Source: JBBQBQ01 sp038317685 (lineage in GTDB: Bacteria > Desulfobacterota > Desulfuromonadia > Desulfuromonadales > DDH964). From it: a stretch of 22,821 nucleotides of DNA. The DNA lies in NCBI GenBank assembly GCA_038317685.1, contig JBBQBQ010000019.1:1-22821 (forward strand), read 5' to 3'. Numbering within the stretch: position 1 is the first letter of the stretch; each line of letters opens with the position of its first letter. The notes beneath the pieces are model-generated. The model saw only the letters and a list, made by a program, of their open reading frames with translations. It did not search any database and was not told where the DNA came from. This document shows, piece by piece, positions 14,590 to 22,053 of this stretch. The position numbers were made by a program, and so were the translations under genes.

Positions 14590-15997
14590 AACCTTTTAAA
14601 AGGCTTTTCGCCCCCGCCCAGTGATTGACCGGACCGTGGCCGCTCCCCAGGTCGGTGGCGGTGCGAATGGCTTCACTGATAAAGCGCTTGGCGCGCTCCA
14701 CGGCGGAAAGTAGCGGCTCCCCCTGGGCGAGGAAGGTGGCGATGGCCGCGGCATAGGAACAGCCGGTGCCGTGGGTGTTGCGGGATTCGATCCGCTCAGC
14801 CGGAAAGCGGTACAATTGCTCCCCCGCCAGAAGCAGATCGACGGCCGTCTCCGGGAGGTGTCCGCCCTTGAGGAGAACATTGCGCGGTCCGAGCTCCCGG
14901 AGGCGCCGGATGACAAGTTCCATGTCGGCTTCGCTTTCCACCGGCAGGCCGGTGAGGGCCGCAGCCTCGGGAAGATTGGGGGTCAGAAGGTAGGCCTGCG
15001 GCAGCAACACCTGCCGCAGAATTTCTACCGCTTGGGGCTGCAGGAGGGGCGCTCCGCCCTTGGCAATCATCACCGGATCGACGACCGCCAGCAGCCGGTG
15101 GCGCTCGATCGCCTCTGCCGCCAGCGCGACGATGTCGGCGGAGAAGAGCATGCCGGTCTTGACCAGGTCGGTGCCGATGTCGTTCAGGACCAGTTCGATC
15201 TGTTCGGCAACGAAGGCGGGCGGGACAGGATGGATCCCCCCCACCTTCAGGGTGTTCTGGGCGGTCAATGCGGTCAGCGCGCTGGTGGCGTAACCGCCGA
15301 GCAGGGCGATGGTCTTGAGGTCGGCCTGAATGCCGGCGCCCCCGCCCGAGTCGGAGCCCGCGATGGTCAGCACCCGCCCCTGCGGCAGGGGCCGTTTGCG
15401 GTTGAAGAGGAGGACCAGTTCGCGCGCGGCGAGAGTCGGCTGGGGATCGTTCATGACCGCCGCGATAACGGCGATGGCGTCGGCTCCGGCATCGATCACC
15501 TCGGCCGCGTTATCCCGGCCGATCCCCCCGATGGCGACCACCGGGACCCGAACCGCCCTGCGGATTTTTTTGAGTACCCCGAGGCCGATCAGAACGGCGT
15601 CGCCTTTGCTCCGGGTCGGGAAGATGCTGCCGACACCGACGTAGTCGGCTCCTTGCATCTCGGCTTTGAGGGCCTCCTCAACGCTACCGGTCGAAACGCC
15701 GATGAGCGCTCCGCGACCAAGAACCTTGCGGGCTTCGGCAACGCTGGCATCACCCTGGCCGAGGTGAACGCCGTCGGCGCCGCAGTCGCGGGCCAGCTCC
15801 GGCGCATCATTGACGAGAAAGGTGGCTCCGGCATTCCGGCATAGGTCGGCCAGGCGTCGGGCGGTTGCCAGGTTGGACTCAGGGGTGCCCGACTTGCTGC
15901 GGAACTGAACGATACGCACCCCGCCCTTGAGGGCGGCACTGACCCGTTCGACGGCTCGGCCGTCGGCATCGGTAATCAGGTAAAGTCCTCCGAACAT
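14585..15997 (-). CDS. thiED: Fused thiamine-phosphate synthase / HMP-P kinase (ThiE-ThiD)
   Basis: The protein is bifunctional. Residues 1 to about 197 are ThiE, joining the thiazole and pyrimidine halves into thiamine phosphate: QFRSKSG (31-37), LVNDAPELARDCGADGVHLG (61-80), GVGSIFPTRSK (121-131) and AIGGIG (155-160). Residues from about 208 to 470 are ThiD, phosphorylating hydroxymethylpyrimidine phosphate to the diphosphate that ThiE uses: LTIAGSDSGGGAGIQADLKT (210-229) and NTHGTGCSYAAAIA (407-420, anion hole and catalytic Cys). The fusion therefore covers two consecutive steps. The ATG at 15997 has TAGGAG eight bases upstream. An earlier in-frame ATG at 16075 is rejected because it lies inside the riboswitch terminator. 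It is the first gene of the operon with thiC. Confidence 0.94.
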   Translation of the reverse strand: MFGGLYLITDADGRAVERVSAALKGGVRIVQFRSKSGTPESNLATARRLADLCRNAGATFLVNDAPELARDCGADGVHLGQGDASVAEARKVLGRGALIGVSTGSVEEALKAEMQGADYVGVGSIFPTRSKGDAVLIGLGVLKKIRRAVRVPVVAIGGIGRDNAAEVIDAGADAIAVIAAVMNDPQPTLAARELVLLFNRKRPLPQGRVLTIAGSDSGGGAGIQADLKTIALLGGYATSALTALTAQNTLKVGGIHPVPPAFVAEQIELVLNDIGTDLVKTGMLFSADIVALAAEAIERHRLLAVVDPVMIAKGGAPLLQPQAVEILRQVLLPQAYLLTPNLPEAAALTGLPVESEADMELVIRRLRELGPRNVLLKGGHLPETAVDLLLAGEQLYRFPAERIESRNTHGTGCSYAAAIATFLAQGEPLLSAVERAKRFISEAIRTATDLGSGHGPVNHWAGAKSLLKGL

Positions 15998-16043
15998 AGG
16001 GCCTCTCCTAAGCCGTCTTGGCAGGTCGATCGTTGTCAGGAAA

Positions 16044-16082
16044 AAAGCAAACGCCGCAGTCCCAAAAATCGGCATGCGGCGT
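16044..16082 (-). terminator. Attenuator terminator of the TPP riboswitch
   Basis: On the minus strand ACGCCGCA (16075-16082) pairs with TGCGGCGT (16051-16058) and is followed by TTGCTTTTTT. It lies between the riboswitch aptamer and the thiED ribosome binding site, so ligand control probably acts through premature transcription termination. Confidence 0.88.
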
Positions 16083-16106
16083 CAGGAAAAATCTCCGTCC
16101 ATCATG

Positions 16107-16196
16107 CCGCTTCCCTACGCCGGTATGATCCGGATCAGGTTCCAAGGGTCGTTCCGCAGGCGGCGGAACTCTCAGTAGCAACTACTCCCCTAGCGG
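16107..16196 (-). promoter_or_regulatory. TPP riboswitch (THI element)
   Basis: On the minus strand the aptamer opens with CCGCTAGGGGAG, has CTGAGA at 16170-16175, and has the conserved 3' block running from ACCTGATC to CATACCGGCGTAGGGA over 16112-16140. P1 is closed by CCGCT (16192-16196) with AGCGG (16107-16111). All hallmark elements of the thiamine pyrophosphate aptamer are present in order. It controls thiED and thiC, shutting them off when TPP is abundant. Confidence 0.97.
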
Positions 16197-16228
16197 TCTG
16201 GCTATTTTGGTCTCCCGGACGGGCCGGG

Positions 16229-16431
16229 TCAGGCGGGGTCGACCCGCCGGTTCAGCAGGTCAAATCCCTCGATCGATCCGCGAACCTTGCCGGTCTCGTC
16301 GGAGACCAGGGCCAGGCACAGACGGTGGTGACAGAAGAGGGCGGCGGCATGCAGCACGGGACGTTTTCTTCATCCCCCCGGACCAGCAGAAAACTTCCAT
16401 GATCCGCATACATGGCGGCGATCTCCGGCAT
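16229..16431 (-). pseudogene. Small frameshifted gene in the thi leader region
   Basis: From an ATG at 16431 the frame reads MPEIAAMYADHGSFLLVRGD then EENVP. A shift of -1 there continues as VLHAAALFCHHRLCLALVSD followed by ETGKVRGSIEGFDLLNRRVDPA and a TGA at 16229-16231. Both halves show the strong third-position G/C bias of the neighbouring genes, so this looks like one protein of about 67 aa broken by a single missing base near 16354-16360. The unshifted frame continues into an unnatural Pro/Arg-rich tail. I do not recognise the protein. Possible readings are a recent mutation, a sequencing error, or programmed frameshifting, though no strong slippery heptamer is visible. It ends 33 nt before the TPP riboswitch on the same strand. 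Confidence 0.5.
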
Positions 16432-16442
16432 AAATCCAGCCC

Positions 16443-16471
16443 AGCCTAACGGATTCGTCGGTAGCTGTCAA
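16443..16471 (-). promoter_or_regulatory. Predicted sigma-70 promoter for the thi transcript
   Basis: On the minus strand a consensus TTGACA (16466-16471) is followed after 17 bases by TAGGCT (16443-16448). A start near 16436 would put the ATG at 16431 almost at the 5' end and transcribe through the frameshifted small gene into the riboswitch. The -35 is perfect; the -10 is weak. Confidence 0.5.
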
Positions 16472-16520
16472 CCCCCGTCGTCCCCCATCGGGAATTTGCC
16501 CTTTACAGGGGGAGTCGGCC

Positions 16521-17711
16521 ATGCTAAGAATTTCTATTTTCCGGCCCCTCGGGGCCCTCGCCGGGAAGATTGCTGCCATGTTCGGTCACCGTCCGACCTA
16601 CGCCGAAATCGATCTGGATGCCCTGCAGCACAACTTTCGCGAAATCCGTCGTCAGGCCGGATCCGAGCGCCAAGTCCTGGCCGTAGTCAAGGCCAATGCC
16701 TATGGTCACGGCGCCGTGCCGGTGACCCGGGCACTGGAGGCCGCCGGAGCCGACCTCTTCGGGGTGGCGATTGTCGAGGAGGGAGTGGAGCTGCGCCAGG
16801 CCGGGGTGGCCCGGCCGATTCTGGTGCTGGGGGGAGTTTATCCCGGCCAGGAGGAGGTTTTCCTGCGGCATGGACTCGCGGCGACGATCTTCGACCTGGC
16901 AGGAGCGAGGCGGCTGCAGGCCCGGGCCGCGGGCGTCGGGGCGGTCTGCCCTATCCATCTCAAGGTCGATACCGGGATGGGACGGATCGGCTTTCGTCCG
17001 GAGGACCTCCCGACGGCTTTGCGCGAACTGAGGACCCTGCCGGCCCTGCGCCTGGAGGGGGTGCTCTCCCATCTGGCCCTGGCTGATGAGCCGGATCACC
17101 CCTTCACCGGGGCCCAGACCGACCTCTTCCGCCAGGTACTGCAGCAGGTCCGGGAGGCCGGCTTCGCCTTCCGCTACGCCCATCTCAGCAACAGTGCCGA
17201 CCTCTTTTCCAGGGATCTCCCCGAATGTAATCTGGTGCGGCCGGGGATTGCGCTCTATGGCGGTCTGCCGGCCGAGCACCTGGCCTCCCGTCTTGACCTG
17301 CGGCCGGTCATGAGCTTTCGTACCACCGTGGTGCAACTTAAAGAGGTGCCGGCCGGAACCGGCATCTCCTATGGTCACCGTTTTGTCGCCTCCCGGCGGT
17401 CGCTCCTGGCGGCGATCCCGGTCGGCTACGCCGACGGCTTTACCCGCAAGCTCTCCAACTGCGGCGAAGTGCTGGTGCGTGGCCGCCGGGCCCGGGTCGC
17501 CGGCACGGTCTGCATGGACTGGACCCTGATCGACGTCACGGATATTCCCGGAGTCACGGTCGGCGACCAGGTGACCCTCCTTGGCCGCGACAACGGCTGC
17601 CGGATCAGCGCCGAAGAGTGGGCCGAGCGCATCGGGACCATCAGCTACGAGATCTTCTGCCAGGTCAGCAAACGCGTCCCGCGGATTTATACAGGCCAGC
17701 CGGCGAATTAA
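16521..17711 (+). CDS. alr: Alanine racemase
   Basis: Alr interconverts L- and D-alanine with pyridoxal phosphate to supply D-Ala for peptidoglycan. VVKANAYGHGAV (residues 55-66) contains the PLP lysine K57. HLKVDTGMGRIGF, LSNSAD, GISYGHRF (catalytic tyrosine), PVGYADGFTR and CMDW all match the family, and YEIFCQVSKRVPR ends the beta domain. The first ATG has GGGGGAG seven bases upstream. Family members usually begin at about the MFGHRPTYAEIDLDAL of residue 20 (ATG at 16578), and the first five codons here (CTA AGA ATT TCT ATT) are atypical for the gene, so 16578 is a realistic alternative start. The ASKHA protein gene follows after 67 nt. It is transcribed divergently from the thiamine operon. 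Confidence 0.95.
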   Translation: MLRISIFRPLGALAGKIAAMFGHRPTYAEIDLDALQHNFREIRRQAGSERQVLAVVKANAYGHGAVPVTRALEAAGADLFGVAIVEEGVELRQAGVARPILVLGGVYPGQEEVFLRHGLAATIFDLAGARRLQARAAGVGAVCPIHLKVDTGMGRIGFRPEDLPTALRELRTLPALRLEGVLSHLALADEPDHPFTGAQTDLFRQVLQQVREAGFAFRYAHLSNSADLFSRDLPECNLVRPGIALYGGLPAEHLASRLDLRPVMSFRTTVVQLKEVPAGTGISYGHRFVASRRSLLAAIPVGYADGFTRKLSNCGEVLVRGRRARVAGTVCMDWTLIDVTDIPGVTVGDQVTLLGRDNGCRISAEEWAERIGTISYEIFCQVSKRVPRIYTGQPAN

Positions 17712-17714
17712 GGA

Positions 17715-17733
17715 CCCAGCGCTTCCCGCTGGG
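17715..17733 (+). other. Hairpin after alr
   Basis: CCCAGCG (17715-17721) and CGCTGGG (17727-17733) form a perfect 7-bp stem with a five-base loop just after the alr stop. There is no T run, so it is more likely a processing or stability hairpin than a terminator. Read-through into the next gene is expected. Confidence 0.5.
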
Positions 17734-17778
17734 CGAGCCATTCCTGCACCACGGACCCCGATTTCTGGAACCTTGCCG

Positions 17779-19011
17779 ATGACCCATGCGGATATGGTGC
17801 TCGCTTTCGACCTCGGTACCACCACCCTGGCGGCGCGTCTTCTCGATGACGCCGGACGGACCCTTGCCGAGGGGCATCTCCTCAATCCCCAGGTGAGCTT
17901 CGGGCGGGACGTGATCCGGCGTCTGGAGGCGGCCCGGGGCGGGGCAGGGCGACAGCTTCAGTCCCTCCTGGTCAGGGCCATGGGTGAACTCGCCGAGCGG
18001 CTCTGCCGCCAGATCGGCCGACCCCTGACCGCCATCGGCGCCGCCGCCGCCGCCGCCAATCCGGCGGTCAGCCTGCTGCTGCAGGGACTGCCGGTCGACA
18101 GCGTGCTCTTCCCGCCCTACCGACCGACCCAGAGCGCCGGCGTCACCCTTGATCCGGCGTCTCTGGAGTTGCCCCTGCCGGTTCCCCTGTATCTCTTCCC
18201 CCTGATCTCCGGTTATGTCGGCGGCGACCTGGTGGCCTTTCTCTTCGGGGAGAACGAAGCCGGCGCCGGGACCTTCTTCCTCGACATCGGCACCAACGGC
18301 GAGTTGGCTTGGTTCGACGAGGATGGCTGGTGGACGACCTCGGTCCCCGCCGGACCGGCCTTCGAGGGGGGGGAGATCACCTGCGGCATGGCCCTGGAGC
18401 GGGGGGCGGTGGTCGATGTCGCGGTGGCCGGGGAACGTTTGGCTCTGACGATTCACGACGGCGGCCCGCCCCGGGGACTCTGCGGCAGCGGACTGGCGGC
18501 GGCCATCGCCACCGCCCGCGAGGAAGGCCTGATCGATGCCGGCGGAACGATTGTCGATCCCTTGACGGTGGCGACCAATCTGGCCCGGATCATCGTCGAC
18601 ACCAAAGCGGGGCGGGCTCTGCGCCTTTACCGCGACGCATCGGCCGATCTGCTCTTGACCCAGCAGGACATCCGCAACTTCCAACTCGCCAAGGGTGCGA
18701 TCAAGGCCGGGGTCGAGTGCCTGCTGCAGCGTGCCGGCAGCGCTCCGGAAGAGGTGCGCCAAGTGATTGTCACCGGCGCCTTCGGTTTGTCTCTGCCGCC
18801 GACGGTTTTGAAAAGGGTTGCGATGCTTCCGGCATCCATGGTAGATAAAGTACGCTTCGTTCCAGGGGGGGCTCTGGGCGGGGTTGGCCGCATGTTGTTG
18901 GCCTCCGGCGGCCCGGCGGCGGTAGCGGCCCTGGCCGACCGGCTCAAGCCGTATCCCCTCTCCGGCACCCCGGCCTTCGAGGCGGCGTTTCTCCATGCTC
19001 TCGATTTTTGA
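17779..19011 (+). CDS. ASKHA-domain ATPase, RACo C-terminal type (DUF4445)
   Basis: The 410-aa product has the actin/Hsp70/sugar-kinase ATPase layout: AFDLGTTTLAARLLD (residues 9-23, phosphate-1), FFLDIGTNGELAW (166-178, phosphate-2), GPAFEGGEITCGMA (192-205), GLCGSGLAAAIA (233-244) and a late VTGAFG. This is the C-terminal domain of RACo-type proteins, which use ATP to drive reductive reactivation of corrinoid proteins. RACo and most relatives carry an N-terminal [2Fe-2S] ferredoxin domain and a linker; here the protein begins directly with the ATPase domain, so an external electron donor would be needed. The frame is open further upstream but overlaps alr. ATG 17779 has only a weak TGGAA site, and ATG 17794 is possible. 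No corrinoid methyltransferase is nearby, so the partner is unknown. Confidence 0.85.
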   Translation: MTHADMVLAFDLGTTTLAARLLDDAGRTLAEGHLLNPQVSFGRDVIRRLEAARGGAGRQLQSLLVRAMGELAERLCRQIGRPLTAIGAAAAAANPAVSLLLQGLPVDSVLFPPYRPTQSAGVTLDPASLELPLPVPLYLFPLISGYVGGDLVAFLFGENEAGAGTFFLDIGTNGELAWFDEDGWWTTSVPAGPAFEGGEITCGMALERGAVVDVAVAGERLALTIHDGGPPRGLCGSGLAAAIATAREEGLIDAGGTIVDPLTVATNLARIIVDTKAGRALRLYRDASADLLLTQQDIRNFQLAKGAIKAGVECLLQRAGSAPEEVRQVIVTGAFGLSLPPTVLKRVAMLPASMVDKVRFVPGGALGGVGRMLLASGGPAAVAALADRLKPYPLSGTPAFEAAFLHALDF

Positions 19012-19037
19012 AAAAACCGCCCCCCGACGGTTTTTTC
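19010..19037 (+). terminator. Terminator between the ASKHA gene and purH
   Basis: GAAAAAACCG (19010-19019) pairs with CGGTTTTTTC (19028-19037) across an eight-base loop. The arm overlaps the last bases of the upstream stop codon. The T-rich 3' arm serves as the U tract. It should separate the alr/ASKHA transcript from the purine genes. Confidence 0.75.
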
Positions 19038-19087
19038 GTGTTTCTGGTCATCTACTGCCCGGCAAAAGCGACGGAAAGGACTCTCCC

Positions 19088-20653
19088 ATGGCGGTCATCA
19101 AGCGTGCTCTTATCAGTGTTTCGGACAAAACCGGCGTCGTCGCTCTGGCCCAGGACCTGGCCGGTTACGGCGTTGAAATCCTCTCCACCGGTGGGACCGC
19201 AAAACTGCTGCGCGACGCGGGGCTGACGGTCAAGGATGTTGCCGATTTCACCGGTTTCCCCGAAATGCTCGATGGCCGGGTCAAAACCCTCCATCCCAAG
19301 GTCCACGGCGGTCTCCTCGGCATGCGCGACAACCCGGCCCATGTGGCGAAGATGGCCGAGCACGGCATCGTGCCGATCGACATGGTGATCGTCAACCTTT
19401 ACCCCTTCGAGGCCACCGTCGCCAAGGATGGCTGCACCCTGGAGGACGCCATCGAGAATATCGATATCGGTGGTCCGACCATGCTGCGCAGCGCCGCCAA
19501 GAACAACCGCGACGTGACGGTCCTGGTCGATCATGGCGACTACACGCCGGTCCTGGCCGAGATGAAGGGCAACGGCGGGGCGGTCTCGACGGAGACCAAC
19601 TTCCGCCTGGCGGTCAAGGTCTACCAGCATACCGCCGCTTACGACGGCGCCATCTCCAATTGGCTCGGCAGGAAGCTTGCGGCCGATGACGCCGAGTTTC
19701 CGCCGACCCTGACCTTTCAGTTTCACAAAGCGCAAGGGATGCGTTACGGGGAGAATCCCCATCAGCAGGCCGCTTTCTACGTCGAGAAGAAGGTGGCGGA
19801 GGCGTCGATCGCCACCGCTCGCCAGTTGCAGGGGAAGGAACTCTCCTACAACAACATCGGCGATACCGATGCCGCCCTCGAATGTGTCAAACAGTTCGGC
19901 GAAGGGCCGGCCTGCGTCATCGTCAAGCACGCCAATCCCTGTGGCGTCGCCCTCGGCAAGGATCTTCTCGATGCCTATAACCGGGCCTTTGCCACCGATC
20001 CCGAGTCGGCCTTCGGCGGGATCATCGCCGTCAACCGCGAGCTCGATGGCGCCACGGCGCAGGCGATCTGCGACCGCCAGTTCGTCGAGGTGATCATCGC
20101 CCCCACCGTCTCGGCCGAGGCCTCGGCGATCATCGCCGCCAAGAAGAACGTGCGCCTCCTCGAGTGCGGCTTCTGGCCGTCCGAGCCGACGGCCCGCCTC
20201 GACCTGAAGCGGGTCAACGGCGGGCTCCTGGTCCAGGAAGCCGACCTGGCTCTCCTCAACGAAACGCGCGTCGTCACCAAACGCCAGCCGACCGCTCGGG
20301 AACTTGAGGATCTTCTCTTCACCTGGCGGATCGCCAAATTCGTCAAAAGCAATGCCATCGTCTACGGTCGGGACGGCATGACCATCGGCGTCGGCGCCGG
20401 GCAGATGAGCCGCGTCAACTCGGCCCGCATTGCCGCCATCAAGGCCGAACAGGCCGGCCTCGACGTCAAGGGCTCGGTGATGGCCTCTGACGCTTTCTTC
20501 CCCTTTCGCGACGGTATCGACAACGCCGCCGCCGCCGGTATCGCCGCGGTCATCCAGCCGGGCGGCTCGATCCGCGACGCCGAAGTGATCGCTGCCGCCG
20601 ATGAACACGGCATGGCGATGGTCTTCACCGGCATGCGGCATTTCCGGCATTAA
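19088..20653 (+). CDS. purH: Bifunctional AICAR transformylase / IMP cyclohydrolase
   Basis: PurH carries out the last two steps of de novo IMP synthesis: formylation of AICAR with 10-formyl-tetrahydrofolate, then ring closure. The N-terminal cyclohydrolase domain shows RALISVSDKTG (residues 6-16), STGGTAKLL (33-41) and PEMLDGRVKTLHPKVHGGLL (58-77). The transformylase domain shows MRYGENPHQQAAFY, ELSYNNIGDTDAAL, VKHANPCGVA (with the catalytic Lys-His pair) and DPESAFGGIIAVN, and ends in DAFFPFRDGIDNAAAAGI and MVFTGMRHFRH. The length, 521 aa, is standard. The ATG at 19088 has GAAAGGA eight bases upstream; a longer in-frame start at 18995 would run through the terminator and lies outside the conserved domain. 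Confidence 0.97.
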   Translation: MAVIKRALISVSDKTGVVALAQDLAGYGVEILSTGGTAKLLRDAGLTVKDVADFTGFPEMLDGRVKTLHPKVHGGLLGMRDNPAHVAKMAEHGIVPIDMVIVNLYPFEATVAKDGCTLEDAIENIDIGGPTMLRSAAKNNRDVTVLVDHGDYTPVLAEMKGNGGAVSTETNFRLAVKVYQHTAAYDGAISNWLGRKLAADDAEFPPTLTFQFHKAQGMRYGENPHQQAAFYVEKKVAEASIATARQLQGKELSYNNIGDTDAALECVKQFGEGPACVIVKHANPCGVALGKDLLDAYNRAFATDPESAFGGIIAVNRELDGATAQAICDRQFVEVIIAPTVSAEASAIIAAKKNVRLLECGFWPSEPTARLDLKRVNGGLLVQEADLALLNETRVVTKRQPTARELEDLLFTWRIAKFVKSNAIVYGRDGMTIGVGAGQMSRVNSARIAAIKAEQAGLDVKGSVMASDAFFPFRDGIDNAAAAGIAAVIQPGGSIRDAEVIAAADEHGMAMVFTGMRHFRH

Positions 20654-20666
20654 CATCTGCAAAACC

Positions 20667-20714
20667 ATAGGTCCCATCGGTCGAATAGGACCCCTGCGAT
20701 CTATGCTGTCCTAT
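20667..20714. repeat. GGTCC/GGACC palindromic repeats in the purH-purD spacer
   Basis: ATAGGTCC (20667-20674) is followed by ATAGGACC (20685-20692), and ATAGGAC (20685-20691) is the perfect complement of GTCCTAT (20708-20714), so two alternative hairpins can form in the 75-nt spacer. Comparable dyads occur at 14561 and 22008. Confidence 0.65.
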
Positions 20715-20728
20715 ACAGGAGTTTTCCG

Positions 20729-22000
20729 ATGAAGGTTCTGGTGATCGGCGGCGGAGGCCGCGAACATGCCCTGGTCTGGAAGATCGCCCAGTCGCCACTG
20801 GTGCAGAAGGTCTTCTGCGCCCCCGGCAACCCGGGCATCGCCGGCCTGGCCGAGTGCGTACCCCTGGCCGTCGACGATCTCCCCGGTCTCCTCGCCTTGG
20901 CCCGCCAGGAAGCCATCGACCTCACCGTCGTCGGGCCCGAACTGCCGCTCTCCCTCGGGATCGTCGATCTCTTCGAAGAGTACGGACTCAAGGTCTTCGG
21001 GCCCCGTCGCAACGCCGCCGTGATCGAGGCGAGCAAGGCCTTTTCCAAAGACCTGATGAAAAAGTACGGGATTCCGACGGCCGCTTACGAGGTCTTTACG
21101 ACCGTCGACCCGGCGGTAGCGTTCATCGACCGGGTCGGGATTCCGATCGTCATCAAGGCTGACGGTCTTGCCGCCGGCAAGGGAGTGGTCATCGCCCAGA
21201 GCCGGGAGGACGCGGTCGCCACGGTGCGCGAGATGCTCAGCGGCAACGCCTTCGGTGCGGCCGGGGCTCGGGTGGTGATCGAGGAGTTTCTGCGCGGCGA
21301 GGAGGCCTCCTTTCTTGCCTTCAGTGATGGCAGGAAACTGCTGCCCCTGGCCAGTGCCCAGGACCACAAGGCGGTCTACGACGGTGATCAGGGGCCGAAC
21401 ACCGGCGGCATGGGCGCCTACTCACCGGCCCCGGTGGTGACGCCCGCCATCCACGCCCAGGCCATGGCAGAGGTTATGCAGCGGGCGGTCGACGGCATGG
21501 CCGCCGAGGGGCGCCCTTACCGGGGGGTCCTCTACGCCGGCCTGATGATCGCTGACGGCAAGGTCAAGACCCTGGAGTTCAACGCCCGCTTCGGCGATCC
21601 CGAATGCCAGCCGCAGCTGATGCGGATGAAATCCGACCTGATGCCGGTCCTGCTGGCGGTGTCGGGGGGGGGCCTTGCGGACCTTGAGATCGAGTGGCAC
21701 GACCAGGCGGCGGTCTGCGTCGTCATGGCTTCGGGGGGGTATCCCGGAGAGTATGACAAGGGTTTTGAGATTCGCGGGCTCGACGCGGCGGCGGTCCTCG
21801 ACCACCTTTTCGTCTTTCATGCCGGCACCGGCCTAAAGGATGGCAGGATCGTCAACCAAGGCGGCCGGGTCCTCGGCGTCACCGGACTTGGGTCGGATGT
21901 GGAAGCGGCTATTGCCAAAGCCTACCAGGGGGTGGTCGCCATCACCTGGGAAGGAGCCCATTACCGCACCGACATCGGCAAAAAGGCCCTTGGAAGATAA
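20729..22000 (+). CDS. purD: Phosphoribosylamine-glycine ligase (GAR synthetase)
   Basis: PurD joins glycine to phosphoribosylamine with ATP, the second step of purine synthesis. It is an ATP-grasp enzyme. MKVLVIGGGGREHALVWKIA (residues 1-20) is the family's N-terminal signature, VVGPELPLSLGIVDLFEE binds PRA, KADGLAAGKGVVIA is the ATP-binding strand, EEFLRGEEASFLAFSDG and GPNTGGMGAYSPAP follow, and LEFNARFGDPECQ holds the Mg ligands. The length, 423 aa, is normal. AGGAG lies seven bases before the ATG. It is the second gene of a purH-purD-purE run, in the same orientation with short spacers. Confidence 0.97.
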   Translation: MKVLVIGGGGREHALVWKIAQSPLVQKVFCAPGNPGIAGLAECVPLAVDDLPGLLALARQEAIDLTVVGPELPLSLGIVDLFEEYGLKVFGPRRNAAVIEASKAFSKDLMKKYGIPTAAYEVFTTVDPAVAFIDRVGIPIVIKADGLAAGKGVVIAQSREDAVATVREMLSGNAFGAAGARVVIEEFLRGEEASFLAFSDGRKLLPLASAQDHKAVYDGDQGPNTGGMGAYSPAPVVTPAIHAQAMAEVMQRAVDGMAAEGRPYRGVLYAGLMIADGKVKTLEFNARFGDPECQPQLMRMKSDLMPVLLAVSGGGLADLEIEWHDQAAVCVVMASGGYPGEYDKGFEIRGLDAAAVLDHLFVFHAGTGLKDGRIVNQGGRVLGVTGLGSDVEAAIAKAYQGVVAITWEGAHYRTDIGKKALGR

Positions 22001-22007
22001 GGCCCAC

Positions 22008-22023
22008 GGGTCCCACCGGACCC
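22008..22023. repeat. GGGTCC-CACC-GGACCC hairpin in the purD-purE spacer
   Basis: A perfect 6-bp stem (22008-22013 with 22018-22023) and four-base loop lies just after the purD stop, with no T run. It is the third GGTCC/GGACC-type dyad in the window's biosynthetic spacers. Confidence 0.65.
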
Positions 22024-22053
22024 ATATTAACGACAACCACAAGGAGTTGGCAG

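Noticed and set aside
16524..17885. Open frame of over 450 codons antisense to alr
   Set aside because: It exactly shadows alanine racemase, whose motifs are all present on the plus strand. It is a product of high GC and codon bias.
19052..20677. Open frame of about 540 codons antisense to purH
   Set aside because: It is composed of Asp/Gly/Val-rich shadow sequence; purH on the plus strand is unambiguous.
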